Below, piece after piece: positions 35,344-44,649 of a DNA stretch of 64,000 nucleotides. Location of the stretch: assembly GCF_014643595.1 (NCBI RefSeq), contig NZ_BMJT01000003.1, positions 248,001-312,000 of the forward strand, written 5' to 3'. This DNA is from Lysinibacillus alkalisoli. Lineage in GTDB: Bacteria; Bacillota; Bacilli; Bacillales_A; Planococcaceae. Made by a program: the position numbers and the translations under genes. The notes under the pieces were generated by a model. That model made no database searches, had not been told where the DNA came from, and saw only the letters and a list, made by a program, of their open reading frames with translations. Within the stretch, counting starts at the first letter, position 1. Each line of letters opens with the position of its first letter.

Positions 35344-37167
35344 ATGGTACAAAGTTTACCTAATCGTGCTGATGTAGCTGTTGAAGAAACATGGGATTTA
35401 GCTGTGTTATTTGAAACAGAACAAGCATTTGAAGCTGCTTGTGACACCTTAGTAGAGCAAGTCGCAACGTTTGAAAAAGAGTGGAAAGGGCAAATTACAA
35501 CTGCACCACAAGTGCTTGCCATGTTGCCTCAATTTGAAAAAATTAAAGAAGCCTTTGAACCAACTGCCTATTATGCTAGTTTGTCAGAAAGCGTAGATGG
35601 TACAAGTGATGAAGCGCAAATGCGCATGAGTAAACTTAGCTCATTATTTGCTAAACTTGGCGGTCAATTAGCGTTTGTTGAAAGTGAACTGGCTATTTTG
35701 CCTGAGGCAACATTACAAGAGGTTGCGACAAAAGCACCTCAATATGCGATTTATATGAATGAAATAATTCGTCGCATCCCTACAAAATTGCATCCAGAAG
35801 TGGAAAAAACATTAGCTTCTTTAGCAGATACATTTGAAGGGCCTTATAATTTATACAACACATCAAAGTTAGTTGATATGAAATTCCCTGATTTTACTGT
35901 GGGCGATGAAAATTATCCTGTTAGTTATGTAACATTTGAAGGGGTATGGGATTCACATCCTGATCAAGAAAAGCGCCATGCAGCTTTCCAAGTGTTTTCT
36001 GAGAAGTTACGTGACTATGCCTTTACGACAGGTAAAGCTTATGATTTACAAGTACAACAAGAAAAAACATTAGCTACTTTACGTGGCTTTGACTCTGTTA
36101 TTGACTCCTTATTATTCGAACAAAATGTTGAGCGAGACATGTATAATCGTCAAATTGATATCATCATGGAAGAGTTAGCACCACATATGCGTAAATATGC
36201 CAAGCTAATTCAAAAAGTGCATAGTTTGGACAAGATGACATTTGCTGACTTAAAAGCACCTTTAGATGCTGAGTATGAACCAAAAGTAACGATTGAAGAA
36301 TCCAAAAAATATATTTTTGAAGCATTAGATGTGATGGGTGAACAATACTCAACGATGTTAAAACGTTCTTATGATGAACGTTGGACGGACTTTGCTCAAA
36401 ATGTTGGTAAAGCAACAGGAGCATTCTGCGCCTCACCATATGGCTCAACACCATTTATTTTAATTTCATGGACAGGCAGTATGGAAGATGTATTTGTGTT
36501 AGCACATGAATTAGGCCATGCTGGACATTTTTATTTAGCACATGAAAATCAAAACATTTTTAACTCTGAGCCTTCGCTATACTTTATTGAAGCACCATCA
36601 ACAATGAATGAGATGTTAATGGCAAACTATATGTTAAAGAACTCAGACAATGCTCGTTTTAAGCGCTGGGTGATTTCGTCTATTGTGTCACGTACGTATT
36701 ATCATAACTTTGTGACACATTTACTAGAAGCTCATTATCAACGTAAAGTATATGAGATTGTTGATAATGGCGGTAACGTAAATGCCAACGTATTAACGAA
36801 ATTGAAAAAGGAAACATTGCAGCAATTCTGGGGCGATGATGTAGAGATTGATGATAACGCAGCGTTAACTTGGATGCGTCAACCTCACTATTACATGGGG
36901 TTATATCCATACACATATAGTGCTGGTTTAACCATTTCAACAGCAGCTTCACAACGTGTATTAAAAGAAGGACAGCCAGCTGTTGAGGACTGGTTACATG
37001 TATTAAGAGCAGGTGGCACAAAGTCACCTAAAGAATTAGCACAAATGGCAGGAATTGATATCTCAACAGACCAACCATTACGTGAGACGATTGCCTTTAT
37101 TGGTAGCTTAATTGATGATTTAATTACATTGACAGAAGAGCTTGAAAAAGAAGGCGTAACAAAATAA
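35344..37167 (+). CDS. pepF: oligoendopeptidase F (M3B)
   Basis: Cytoplasmic zinc endopeptidase cutting short peptides, 607 residues (normal). The zinc motif HELGH is in VLAHELGHAGHF at about 387-391; the third ligand Glu is in IEAPSTMNEML. The N-terminal half is the helical M3 lid. ATG 35344 follows AAGGAG at 35327-35332, which itself overlaps an in-frame GTG. Single gene, ending before a family hairpin. Confidence 0.92.
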   Translation: MVQSLPNRADVAVEETWDLAVLFETEQAFEAACDTLVEQVATFEKEWKGQITTAPQVLAMLPQFEKIKEAFEPTAYYASLSESVDGTSDEAQMRMSKLSSLFAKLGGQLAFVESELAILPEATLQEVATKAPQYAIYMNEIIRRIPTKLHPEVEKTLASLADTFEGPYNLYNTSKLVDMKFPDFTVGDENYPVSYVTFEGVWDSHPDQEKRHAAFQVFSEKLRDYAFTTGKAYDLQVQQEKTLATLRGFDSVIDSLLFEQNVERDMYNRQIDIIMEELAPHMRKYAKLIQKVHSLDKMTFADLKAPLDAEYEPKVTIEESKKYIFEALDVMGEQYSTMLKRSYDERWTDFAQNVGKATGAFCASPYGSTPFILISWTGSMEDVFVLAHELGHAGHFYLAHENQNIFNSEPSLYFIEAPSTMNEMLMANYMLKNSDNARFKRWVISSIVSRTYYHNFVTHLLEAHYQRKVYEIVDNGGNVNANVLTKLKKETLQQFWGDDVEIDDNAALTWMRQPHYYMGLYPYTYSAGLTISTAASQRVLKEGQPAVEDWLHVLRAGGTKSPKELAQMAGIDISTDQPLRETIAFIGSLIDDLITLTEELEKEGVTK

Positions 37168-37180
37168 TCAAGTGTCACAT

Positions 37181-37218
37181 AGCGGTAAAGGAACTTCTTG
37201 TTTCCTTTACCGATTTTC
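37181..37218 (+). terminator. intrinsic terminator (GTGGTAAAG hairpin family, variant)
   Basis: CGGTAAAGGAA (37183-37193) and TTCCTTTACCG (37202-37212), then a T-rich tail. Confidence 0.75.
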
Positions 37219-37317
37219 TGTTTTTATGAACGTTTCTTTTAATAATCAAATAAACTGAATACTCGCTCATTTTATAAGAATCGTTTATACTAATAATATG
37301 GCAAAGGGGGAAAAGAG

Positions 37318-38112
37318 ATGTTAGTTAAGAAATCATTTTATGAAGATGAGACGCAAGGGGTGCGTATGGGCAATGGCAAGTTAAGTTTTGGCGGTGTGCA
37401 TTTAAATGTGTATAGCTTTTATATGGACGGGGTTTTAATTGATACAGGTGCAGTGTCATTAAAGTCGTATTTTTTACCCTATTTTGCAAGTTTGAAGCCA
37501 GAACAAATTCGCATTACCCACTATCATGAGGACCATACAGGCCTAGCCTCTACTTTTGAACATCGGGTCCCCATTTACATGAAAGACCCTACAGCAGGGA
37601 TTGAGCAAATAAACTATCCTTTATATCGACGTGTTTTTTGGGGGAAACGACAGCCTTTTCAAGCACAACCTTTAGAGAATCGTTTTCAATCACCCCATTA
37701 TCATTGGCAAGTGATTGATACGCCAGGTCATGCTTATGACCATGTCGCTTTCCTTAACGAAGATACAGGGCAACTCTTCTCAGGTGATTTATATTGTGGC
37801 ACTAAAACAAAGGTCATGTTACGAGAGGAGAGTGCACCCATCGTTTTACAATCATTAGAACATGTTTTAACATATGATTTTGATGAAGTATTTTGTAATC
37901 ATGCAGGGCATTTACAAGACGGTCGAAAAAAATTAGAAAATAAAAGAGATTATTTACTAGAAGTGATGGCTAAAGTGACAACATTGCATGAGCAAGGTAA
38001 GGGCGTAGCTGAAATTACAGCTACTTTATTCCCTAAGAAGTACCCCATTGTCATGTTTTCTCGTGGCGAGTGGGGAGCGGAACATATGGTACGTTCAATC
38101 ATCGAAGGATAA
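37318..38112 (+). CDS. MBL-fold metallo-hydrolase
   Basis: 264-residue metallo-beta-lactamase-fold protein. The dinuclear metal motif HxHxDH appears as THYHEDHTG near residues 66-73; further ligands are in DTPGHAYDHV and FSGDLYCG, and VFCNHAGHLQDG. The C-terminal helical extension (LENKRDYLLEVMAKVTTLHE) is like that of MBL hydrolases of the YobT/glyoxalase-like group. Substrate unknown. AAAGGGGG lies before the ATG. Confidence 0.85.
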   Translation: MLVKKSFYEDETQGVRMGNGKLSFGGVHLNVYSFYMDGVLIDTGAVSLKSYFLPYFASLKPEQIRITHYHEDHTGLASTFEHRVPIYMKDPTAGIEQINYPLYRRVFWGKRQPFQAQPLENRFQSPHYHWQVIDTPGHAYDHVAFLNEDTGQLFSGDLYCGTKTKVMLREESAPIVLQSLEHVLTYDFDEVFCNHAGHLQDGRKKLENKRDYLLEVMAKVTTLHEQGKGVAEITATLFPKKYPIVMFSRGEWGAEHMVRSIIEG

Positions 38113-38123
38113 AACGACAACAT

Positions 38124-38167
38124 AAAAGTGGTAAAGGGGATGTCAGATCACCCTTTGCCACTTTTTT
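38124..38167. terminator. bidirectional-type terminator (GTGGTAAAG hairpin family)
   Basis: AAAAGTGGTAAAGGG (38124-38138) and CCCTTTGCCACTTTT (38151-38165), then TTT. Confidence 0.85.
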
Positions 38168-38268
38168 CATGAGCTTGTTAGAGATGCTGCCTCGCTCACC
38201 AATGCATAGCAAAACTCTTCTACTTTAAAAGTATCAGTAGTAGTATTAATTACCTGATATAAATAGAT
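38167..38268 (-). pseudogene. possible gene remnant, unrecognised
   Basis: A minus-strand frame of about 33 codons ending at a TGA reads protein-like (NTTTDTFKVEEFCYALVSEA), then SLTSS. There is no start codon or ribosome binding site in frame; upstream there is a stop. It could be the decayed end of a gene; chance cannot be excluded. Confidence 0.25.
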
Positions 38269-38528
38269 TTAGTATTTTTATTATGATGTTTTATTAATAG
38301 TATCCAAGTTTATGTATCGAAAAATAGTATCTATACTGAAACAAATATGGCTAAAGTTATAAAAATAAAACTTGCTATTGCATAAAAAAGCTGTATTATA
38401 TGGAAAGATCCAGCTCAAGAAACCAGGTTGGTCATCGACAGTAAAAAAATCATCATTGTTAAAGCATAATGGTAAAAATAAAGAACGAATATGTGTAACC
38501 GATCCAAATAGTGCTTGGGGGAATAATC

Positions 38529-40273
38529 ATGATTTTTAGAAAAAAGAAAATAGATTTAACGTCATATTTTAATACCGAAAATCAATCCGATATCGGGGCA
38601 AACGAGCGGTTTCAAGAAAAGCTTGATTTTTTGGCGCTTTCACGCATTCGTAGGGAATCTGTCCTGTTTCTTAAGGACTTGTATGAGGAGAACCGTGTCG
38701 CCATTTTAGATAACTTTTATGACCGCCTCTTGGCGATTCCTGACTTTGCCCATGTGATTGAGACGCATACAACGGTAGAACGCTTGAAAAAACCTTTGAT
38801 GCGCATTTTATTAGTCTCTTTCAAGACGAGTTAGATTTAAATTATGTGTTCAAACGCCGCAAGATTGCGTATACGCATGCCCGCTTAGGTGTGCTCCCGA
38901 ACTGGATGATTTCGGCGTATACGTTAGTGAATCAATTAATTATTCCGCTCATTGTTGACCGCTTTGCCCATGAGCCTCAAAAGATGTTAGAAGTGTTACT
39001 CTCCTATGATAGCTTGGTGACGATTGACCAACAAATCATTGTCGAGACATATATTGAAATCCAAGCAGGGTCTGTGGTCAATGGCTTGGGGGATATTATT
39101 ACGTACAATACACAACTTGACCAAATTAAAGCCCTGATGCAATTCCAAGAAGGGCAAGAACAAGATATTGTCCACGCCAACGACTCGATGCAAAACTTAG
39201 ATACGAGTATTGCCGACGTGGCGACAACGGTCAGTGATATTTCGCAGACGACAAGCGCGACACTTCAAGCATTGAACCAGGATTTAACAGCGTTACAACA
39301 TGTGTCGCAAATTTTGCAGACAACAGATGAGGGGCAACAGACGATGCAAGCGCATATTGCCCAACTCGTAGAGCGTGTGACAAGTGTGACATCGTTAATG
39401 GCACTCATCACAAGCATTGCCGACCAAACGAATTTATTAGCCTTGAATGCGTCGATTGAGGCGGCACGCGCAGGCGATGCGGGCAAAGGGTTTGCGGTAG
39501 TCGCTGAAGAAGTGCGGAAACTCGCCGATGATACGAAAACATCCATTCAATCCATTCAAGACGATATTGGCGCCTTACTCACCATTACACATGACATTGA
39601 TGCCCTGACCCAACAGTTTGCGACCGATTTACACCAAGGCGTCACCGATACGCTGCGGATTTCAACGACACTAGCGGAGTTAAATACTCATCTGCAACAT
39701 CAAGGGACACGTTTTGAGGAGATGGCACAACTGACAAGGGCGCAAAATGAGGCCGCATCGGATATTACGGCACGCAATCGTAATATTTTAACGAGTATGC
39801 AGCAAAGTAAAGATATTGTGTTCCATACGGGGGAAGCGATTTATCAACTGAGTCAAATGATTGATGCGTACCGTGCTACGACGATTTCCAAAAACTTTAT
39901 CATTAGCCATGAAGACGTCATTTCACTGGCCATTACAGATCATTTATTATGGCGTTGGCGTATTTATAACCTGTTGCTTGGTTTTGACCATATGACGGTA
40001 GAAGAAATGGGCACTGCACGCGACTCACATCTTGGTAGTTGGTATTACGGTAAGGGGCAAGAGACACTAGGAGATAAGGTCGTCTTTCAACAATTAGAAG
40101 CGCCTTATTTGCGCATGTATGAGTTAGCGCGCCAAACGGTACAAGCACATAGTCAAGGGAACACAGTACGTGCAGAGACTAAACTTCAAGCGTTAACGAT
40201 AGCCTCACAAGAAGTGGTTGACTTGTTAGCGCAACTACATGCCATTGCCGTTCAAGACAATCAACACGATTAA
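38529..40273 (+). pseudogene. HemAT-like globin-coupled chemoreceptor with C-terminal CZB-like domain, frameshifted
   Basis: Soluble haem oxygen sensor for aerotaxis in the HemAT family, broken by one missing base. Codons from ATG 38529 read MIFRKKKIDLTSYF and a globin start, then go out of frame at the six-A tract 38787-38792; adding one A joins VERLKK to [20 protein letters not shown] and gives an uninterrupted frame of 581 residues. The globin domain (20-180) includes [15 protein letters not shown] with the probable proximal His. The signalling domain carries [20 protein letters not shown]. The end resembles a CZB zinc-binding domain (DHLLWRWRI ... LGSWYYGKG), but the usual Cys before LGxW is Ser/His here and the later His pair seems to be Tyr. 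Base composition is richer in GC than the neighbours. Confidence 0.8.
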
Positions 40274-40274
40274 A

Positions 40275-40310
40275 TAAAAAAAGAGGCTAGAAGATTAACC
40301 TAGCCTCATA
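40275..40310 (-). terminator. terminator of gdhA
   Basis: GAGGCTAG (40283-40290) and CTAGCCTC (40300-40307); the A tract to the left gives the U run on the minus strand. It may also slow transcription from the other side. Confidence 0.8.
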
Positions 40311-40320
40311 GTCTTATTAA

Positions 40321-41691
40321 TTAATAAACACCTTCCATAATCATGCCATCTGCCACTTTAGTAAAGCCTGCAATATTAGCACCAACTACTAAGTTACCAG
40401 AAAAGCCGTAACTTTCAGCGCAACGTTTAGCGTTTGCATAAATATCTTTCATAATGCTGTGTAATTTTTCATCGACTTCATCAAATGACCAAAAGATGCC
40501 TGTTGCATTTTGCGCCATCTCTAATGAAGAAACGGCTACACCACCAGCATTAGCTGCTTTAGCAGGGCCAAATAAGATACGATTATCTAAAAATAAATTG
40601 ATGGCATCAATTGTGCAAGGCATATTAGCGCCTTCACCCACTACTTTAACACCGTTATCTACTAGTACTTGTGCGGCTTCCGCATCGATTTCATTTTGTG
40701 TTGCACATGGTAGTGCAATGTGGCATGGTACAGACCAAATCCCTTCGCAACCTTCTGTATAAGTAGCGTTAGGATGATAATTAACATAAGTAGAAATGCG
40801 ATCGCCTTTTTCTTCTTTAATTAATTTGACTGTACGTAAGCTAATGCCGTCAGGGTCATAAATATAGCCACCTGAATCCGAGCAAGCAACGACGCGAGCG
40901 CCTAAATGACGAGCTTTTTCAATGGCATAGATGGCAACATTACCAGAGCCAGATACCACAACGGTTTTATTATAGAAAGATTGCCCAATATCTTTTAACA
41001 TCTCTTCAACAAAATATACGGTACCGTAACCTGTTGCTTCTTTACGACCTAATGAGCCTCCATAACCAGGACGTTTCCCTGTAAGCACACCAGGTTGATA
41101 AGCTCCTTGTAAACGTTTATATTGTCCCCATAAATAACCGATTTCACGTGCGCCAACACCAATATCACCTGCAGGCACATCAATATCAGGGCCAATATGG
41201 CGATAGAGTTCAGTCATAAATGCTTGGCAAAAGCGCATAATTTCCGCATCGGATTTACCTTTAGGGTTAAAGTTAGAGCCACCTTTACCTCCACCAATAG
41301 GTTGCCCGGTTAAAGCATTTTTAAAAATTTGCTCAAAACCTAAAAACTTCATAATGGATTCATTGACAGAGGGATGAAAACGTAAGCCACCTTTATATGG
41401 CCCAATCACATTATTATATTGTACACGATACCCACGATTGACTTGTGTACGGTTTTCATCATCTTGCCACGCCACGCGGAATGACACCACCCTGTCAGGT
41501 TCTACCATTCTTTGCAAAATGTTATGTTCAATATATTCAGGGTGTTGCTCGAATACAGGCTCTAAAGAAAGAAAAATTTCTTCCACAGCTTGTAAAAATT
41601 CGCGCTCATGTCCATATATTTGTCGTAATTGTTCATAAACACCATCAATATATTGTTTAGCGACCGTTTTTTCAGTTGTTACATTTGTCAT
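40321..41691 (-). CDS. gdhA: NADP-type glutamate dehydrogenase
   Basis: Interconverts 2-oxoglutarate plus ammonia and glutamate; cytoplasmic hexamer. 456 residues, the length and sequence type of the NADP-dependent (GdhA) class. Substrate-binding sequence YKGGLRFHPSVNES and the catalytic Lys region PIGGGKGGSNFNP are present, and the Rossmann motif VVSGSGNVAIYA starts the cofactor domain. The ATG at 41689-41691 follows GGGGGGAATT. Single gene next to neither rocG nor gltAB. Confidence 0.92.
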   Translation of the reverse strand: MTNVTTEKTVAKQYIDGVYEQLRQIYGHEREFLQAVEEIFLSLEPVFEQHPEYIEHNILQRMVEPDRVVSFRVAWQDDENRTQVNRGYRVQYNNVIGPYKGGLRFHPSVNESIMKFLGFEQIFKNALTGQPIGGGKGGSNFNPKGKSDAEIMRFCQAFMTELYRHIGPDIDVPAGDIGVGAREIGYLWGQYKRLQGAYQPGVLTGKRPGYGGSLGRKEATGYGTVYFVEEMLKDIGQSFYNKTVVVSGSGNVAIYAIEKARHLGARVVACSDSGGYIYDPDGISLRTVKLIKEEKGDRISTYVNYHPNATYTEGCEGIWSVPCHIALPCATQNEIDAEAAQVLVDNGVKVVGEGANMPCTIDAINLFLDNRILFGPAKAANAGGVAVSSLEMAQNATGIFWSFDEVDEKLHSIMKDIYANAKRCAESYGFSGNLVVGANIAGFTKVADGMIMEGVY

Positions 41692-41877
41692 AACAATTCC
41701 CCCCACGTAAAATAGTTCTTGTAACTATCGTATCTTGATTTTTTTCACTATTCAATAAAATGTTTTGTAGTTGTCTGTATCATTGTGAATAAATGAGCAT
41801 AAACATGCAAAAAATAAATTATATTGTTATAGTATTTAAGTGAGGGAATGTAGTAAGAGAGGAGGCGAAATAAGACG

Positions 41878-42336
41878 ATGAAAATACATGTATTAATTGA
41901 TGCAGATGCTTGTCCTGTAACGGATATTGTCATACGTGTATCATCTGATTACGAGATTGAACCTATCTTGTTTTGCGATACATCACATCGTATCGAACGA
42001 GAGAATGTGAAAACAATCACAGTTGATAAAGGAAGAGACGCAGTTGATTTTGCGCTATTGGAGACGCTTACACCAAATGATATCGTAGTTACGCAAGATT
42101 ATGGGTTGGCAGCGATGGCGTTAGCTAAGCGTGGTTTTGCGATTGACCAAAATGGTAGAGAATTCACGAACGAAAACATTGATTCATTGCTCTATACTAG
42201 GTTTGTAGGTCAGCAAATTAGACAGGCAGGTGGAAGAACAAAAGGACCAAAAAAACGTAAAAAAGAAAATAATTCTGCATTCGAAACGAAATTTCGACAA
42301 ATTTGTGAACAGGCGATTTTAATAAAAGAAAAATAG
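41878..42336 (+). CDS. YqxD/YaiI family protein (UPF0178, DUF188)
   Basis: 152-residue conserved cytoplasmic protein, PIN-like fold family DUF188. The signature IDADACPVTDIVIRV is at the N-terminus, and the conserved DIVVTQDYGLAAMAL and FTNENID follow. Function unresolved in all organisms; a nuclease role is suspected from the PIN-like acidic residues. GAGGAGG precedes the ATG. Confidence 0.87.
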   Translation: MKIHVLIDADACPVTDIVIRVSSDYEIEPILFCDTSHRIERENVKTITVDKGRDAVDFALLETLTPNDIVVTQDYGLAAMALAKRGFAIDQNGREFTNENIDSLLYTRFVGQQIRQAGGRTKGPKKRKKENNSAFETKFRQICEQAILIKEK

Positions 42337-42433
42337 TAAGACGGCTACTTATATCTCAAAATGAGATAAATACAATATCGCGTAAAGTTATAACGATTGT
42401 TTTGCAAAACGTTAATAAACATATACATCAATA

Positions 42434-42479
42434 AAAAAGTGGTAAAGAGAAAATCGTTATTTCTCTTTACCACTTTTTA
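42434..42479. terminator. bidirectional terminator (GTGGTAAAG hairpin family)
   Basis: AAAAAGTGGTAAAGAGAAA (42434-42452) and TTTCTCTTTACCACTTTTT (42460-42478), a 19-bp perfect stem between convergent genes. Confidence 0.92.
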
Positions 42480-42482
42480 TAA

Positions 42483-43304
42483 TTAATCTTGTTGTACTTC
42501 TTGTACGGTTTGTTCCACTTCTTCGCGAGAGATTTTTTCTCGGCCACTTTTCATCGCTTTTAATGTTTTATGTGCTAAGGCTAATGGTAAGCGACAGAAT
42601 AATAAGATAGACCGTTTATTAATATCTTTCATATAAAGGTCTGCTTTGGCTAAGTTGTCATCTGCATAAGAGAAGAGGTCGTCACGTGTCCAGTTTGTAG
42701 GCATAAAGTTGACGCCACGCTCATCAAGATCTTCATCTGCATTGCGTAAAATATTAACAGCTTGTAATCCACGTCCATAACCAATGGCTAAATCACGATC
42801 TGTTTTTACACCAGCACTCCACTCCCAAAGTTCTGACAACATAACGCCTACCAATCCTGCTACGTAGTAAGTGTAGTCATCCAAATCTTCTTTTGTGTCG
42901 ATTTGCCAATCACGCTGAGCCCATTTTGCCATACCAGTTGCCATTTCCGCTGTAGCACGACTAATGATGGGGCGCGCTTCTGCGGGGCAGAATGTTAACC
43001 AATCGCCTAAACGTAATGTCACCTCAGGTAAGAGAGCACTATACGATTGCAAACACGATTGGTACTGTGTGGCATCAAAAGGTTGATGCGCTAATAATTG
43101 ACTTACTTCCATAAGTACATCATATTTAACGTCATTTGTTAGTTTCTCATGGTCTTCAATCTCATCAATGGCACGCATCGCTAAGTAGGCAGCAGCCACT
43201 GCTTGTTTTACATCTTTTTGTAAAAAGGTAATGGGTATGTAAAAGGTACGACTTGTATCCTTCAATACTTGCATTGCTTCTTTGTTTAATTGTTTGTCAT
43301 TCAC
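42483..43304 (-). CDS. squalene/phytoene synthase-family protein
   Basis: 273-residue all-alpha isoprenoid synthase-family protein. The first aspartate-rich motif is DEIED in YLAMRAIDEIEDHEK, the second is in NILRNADEDLDERG, followed by the family-typical VNFMPTNW. It resembles the single-copy YisP-like proteins of Bacillales; YisP hydrolyses farnesyl diphosphate and no carotenoid or hopanoid genes lie beside it here. The GTG at 43302-43304 is the likely start because CGGAGG ends 9 bases upstream; the in-frame TTG at 43325 is 2 bases from another AGGAGG. Confidence 0.82.
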   Translation of the reverse strand: MNDKQLNKEAMQVLKDTSRTFYIPITFLQKDVKQAVAAAYLAMRAIDEIEDHEKLTNDVKYDVLMEVSQLLAHQPFDATQYQSCLQSYSALLPEVTLRLGDWLTFCPAEARPIISRATAEMATGMAKWAQRDWQIDTKEDLDDYTYYVAGLVGVMLSELWEWSAGVKTDRDLAIGYGRGLQAVNILRNADEDLDERGVNFMPTNWTRDDLFSYADDNLAKADLYMKDINKRSILLFCRLPLALAHKTLKAMKSGREKISREEVEQTVQEVQQD

Positions 43305-43624
43305 GATCAATTGCCTCCGTTTCAATACCTCCTGTCTATCGTAACGTATCTAGGAGTTAACATACAACTGAAATCTATCAATTTCTATTGTTTCCTATAT
43401 ATAGCCCATTTTATAATTAACAAAATAGGTAGCCTATTTTATGATTAACATCATCTAGTATGTGAAAGTTAATGTTGACGGTAACATATGTGACCGTTAC
43501 ACTAATGTGAGAGCTAACCATATGGAGTTAGCTTTTTTGTTTATCATACGTGATACGGTGTAAAAATGCATGTTAAAAAGTAGCGTTACAGTGTAGGAAA
43601 GGCGCAAATAAAGGAGAAAATGTT
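43305..43624. other. divergent region with an orphan plus-strand terminator
   Basis: 320 bp. Contains ACGGT...ACCGT symmetry near 43478-43497 and a plus-strand hairpin terminator at 43512-43538 with no annotated gene before it. A 33-codon GTG frame (about 43460-43561) spans it but has no clear ribosome binding site. Could be a small RNA or an attenuator of coaW. Confidence 0.45.
43512..43538 (+). terminator. orphan terminator upstream of coaW
   Basis: AGCTAAC (43512-43518) and GTTAGCT (43527-43533), followed by TTTTT. Confidence 0.7.
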
Positions 43625-44461
43625 ATGACAAAGGTGATAGGAATCGATACTGGGGGCACGTTAACAAAAATTGCGCATTTAGATGCTCAAGGTGAGTTAC
43701 AGTATGTGTCATTTCCTTCAAATGATTTACAAGCTGTTCGAGAGTGGATTTTGGCACAAGGCGACTTGGACGAAATAGGGGTAACAGGTGGTCGGACAGA
43801 GCAACTACGCGAAGCATTACAAGATGTAAAAACGATACATTATATTGTAGAATTCGAAGCTACTTTAAAAGGTGTACGCTATTTACTGAAACAGCAAGGA
43901 CATCAAATTGATGAATGTATAATTACGAATATCGGTACAGGAACATCTGTGCATTATATGAATGGCAACCATGATGTTCGAGTTGGCGGTACAGGTATTG
44001 GTGGTGGTACATTAATTGGTTTGTCAACATTGATGACAGGCATCACAGATTTTGAAGAGATCCGCACATTGGCGAATGTGGGGAAACGTGAGCATATTGA
44101 TTTATTAGTAGAAGATATTTATCAAGGTATGGATACACCAATTGATGGCAAATTAACCGCTAGTAATTTTGGTAAAGTAGGCATCACAGAACAAGGCAAT
44201 CAACCCGTAGAAGATGTGTTGGCTACCATTCAAGGTTTGGTAGGCGAAGTCATTACTACATTTAGTATTCAATATGCGGATGAGAAAAAGACAGAACATA
44301 TTGTTTACATTGGCTCAACGCTAAGCGACAATGCTCATCTAGAAAGAGTGATTGCCAATTATACACGCACAAAAAAACACTCACCTGTATTTGTGGGTGA
44401 CCACGGTTTTGCAGGTGCTGTAGGGGCATTATTAAATATAGTAGAACATGCGATCACTTAA
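43625..44461 (+). CDS. coaW: type II pantothenate kinase
   Basis: Phosphorylates pantothenate with ATP, first step of coenzyme A synthesis; the type II (eukaryotic-like, Staphylococcus CoaW) class is not feedback-inhibited by CoA. 278 residues, normal. Phosphate-binding IGIDTGGTLTKIAHLD is at residues 5-20, and NIGTGTSVHYMNG and GGTGIGGGTLIGL (second phosphate loop) follow. AAAGGAG precedes the ATG. A CoaB-like gene is 10 kb downstream. Confidence 0.92.
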   Translation: MTKVIGIDTGGTLTKIAHLDAQGELQYVSFPSNDLQAVREWILAQGDLDEIGVTGGRTEQLREALQDVKTIHYIVEFEATLKGVRYLLKQQGHQIDECIITNIGTGTSVHYMNGNHDVRVGGTGIGGGTLIGLSTLMTGITDFEEIRTLANVGKREHIDLLVEDIYQGMDTPIDGKLTASNFGKVGITEQGNQPVEDVLATIQGLVGEVITTFSIQYADEKKTEHIVYIGSTLSDNAHLERVIANYTRTKKHSPVFVGDHGFAGAVGALLNIVEHAIT

Positions 44462-44469
44462 AGATATGT

Positions 44470-44506
44470 AAACCATTTGCTTATTTATTACAGTAAATGG
44501 TTTTTA
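44470..44506 (+). terminator. coaW terminator
   Basis: AAACCATTT (44470-44478) and AAATGGTTT (44495-44503), then TT. Confidence 0.75.
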
Positions 44507-44626
44507 TTATGGCTATTTTTAAAATTTGTGACGGAATGATGAATAAATATAAACAACATATTTTTTGAATAATCACACATATTTTTAACTATGTTTTAAA
44601 TATGCTAATTGTCACTCAATTCTTAA

Positions 44627-44649
44627 TTTAGCGTACATTGCACGCTAAA
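44627..44649. promoter_or_regulatory. operator-like palindrome upstream of the methylcitrate operon
   Basis: TTTAGCGT (44627-44634) and ACGCTAAA (44642-44649), perfect 8-bp arms, 7-bp spacer, 160 bp before the first gene. Confidence 0.5.

Larger units (their letters stand above)
38113..38528. other. intergenic region flanking the globin chemoreceptor
   Basis: 416 bp with a family terminator (38124-38167), a possible minus-strand gene remnant (38167-38268) and otherwise AT-rich sequence. Composition changes abruptly at the chemoreceptor gene. Confidence 0.45.

Noticed and set aside
38380-38530. Coding remnants or a c-di-GMP riboswitch upstream of the globin chemoreceptor
   Set aside because: Several frames look equally protein-like here, so none is convincing, and no GEMM consensus sequence is present.
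38787-38792. Programmed -1 ribosomal frameshift in the globin chemoreceptor
   Set aside because: The A tract reads AAA AAA in frame, not as an X XXY YYZ slippery heptamer, and no stimulatory structure was evident; a one-base deletion is simpler.
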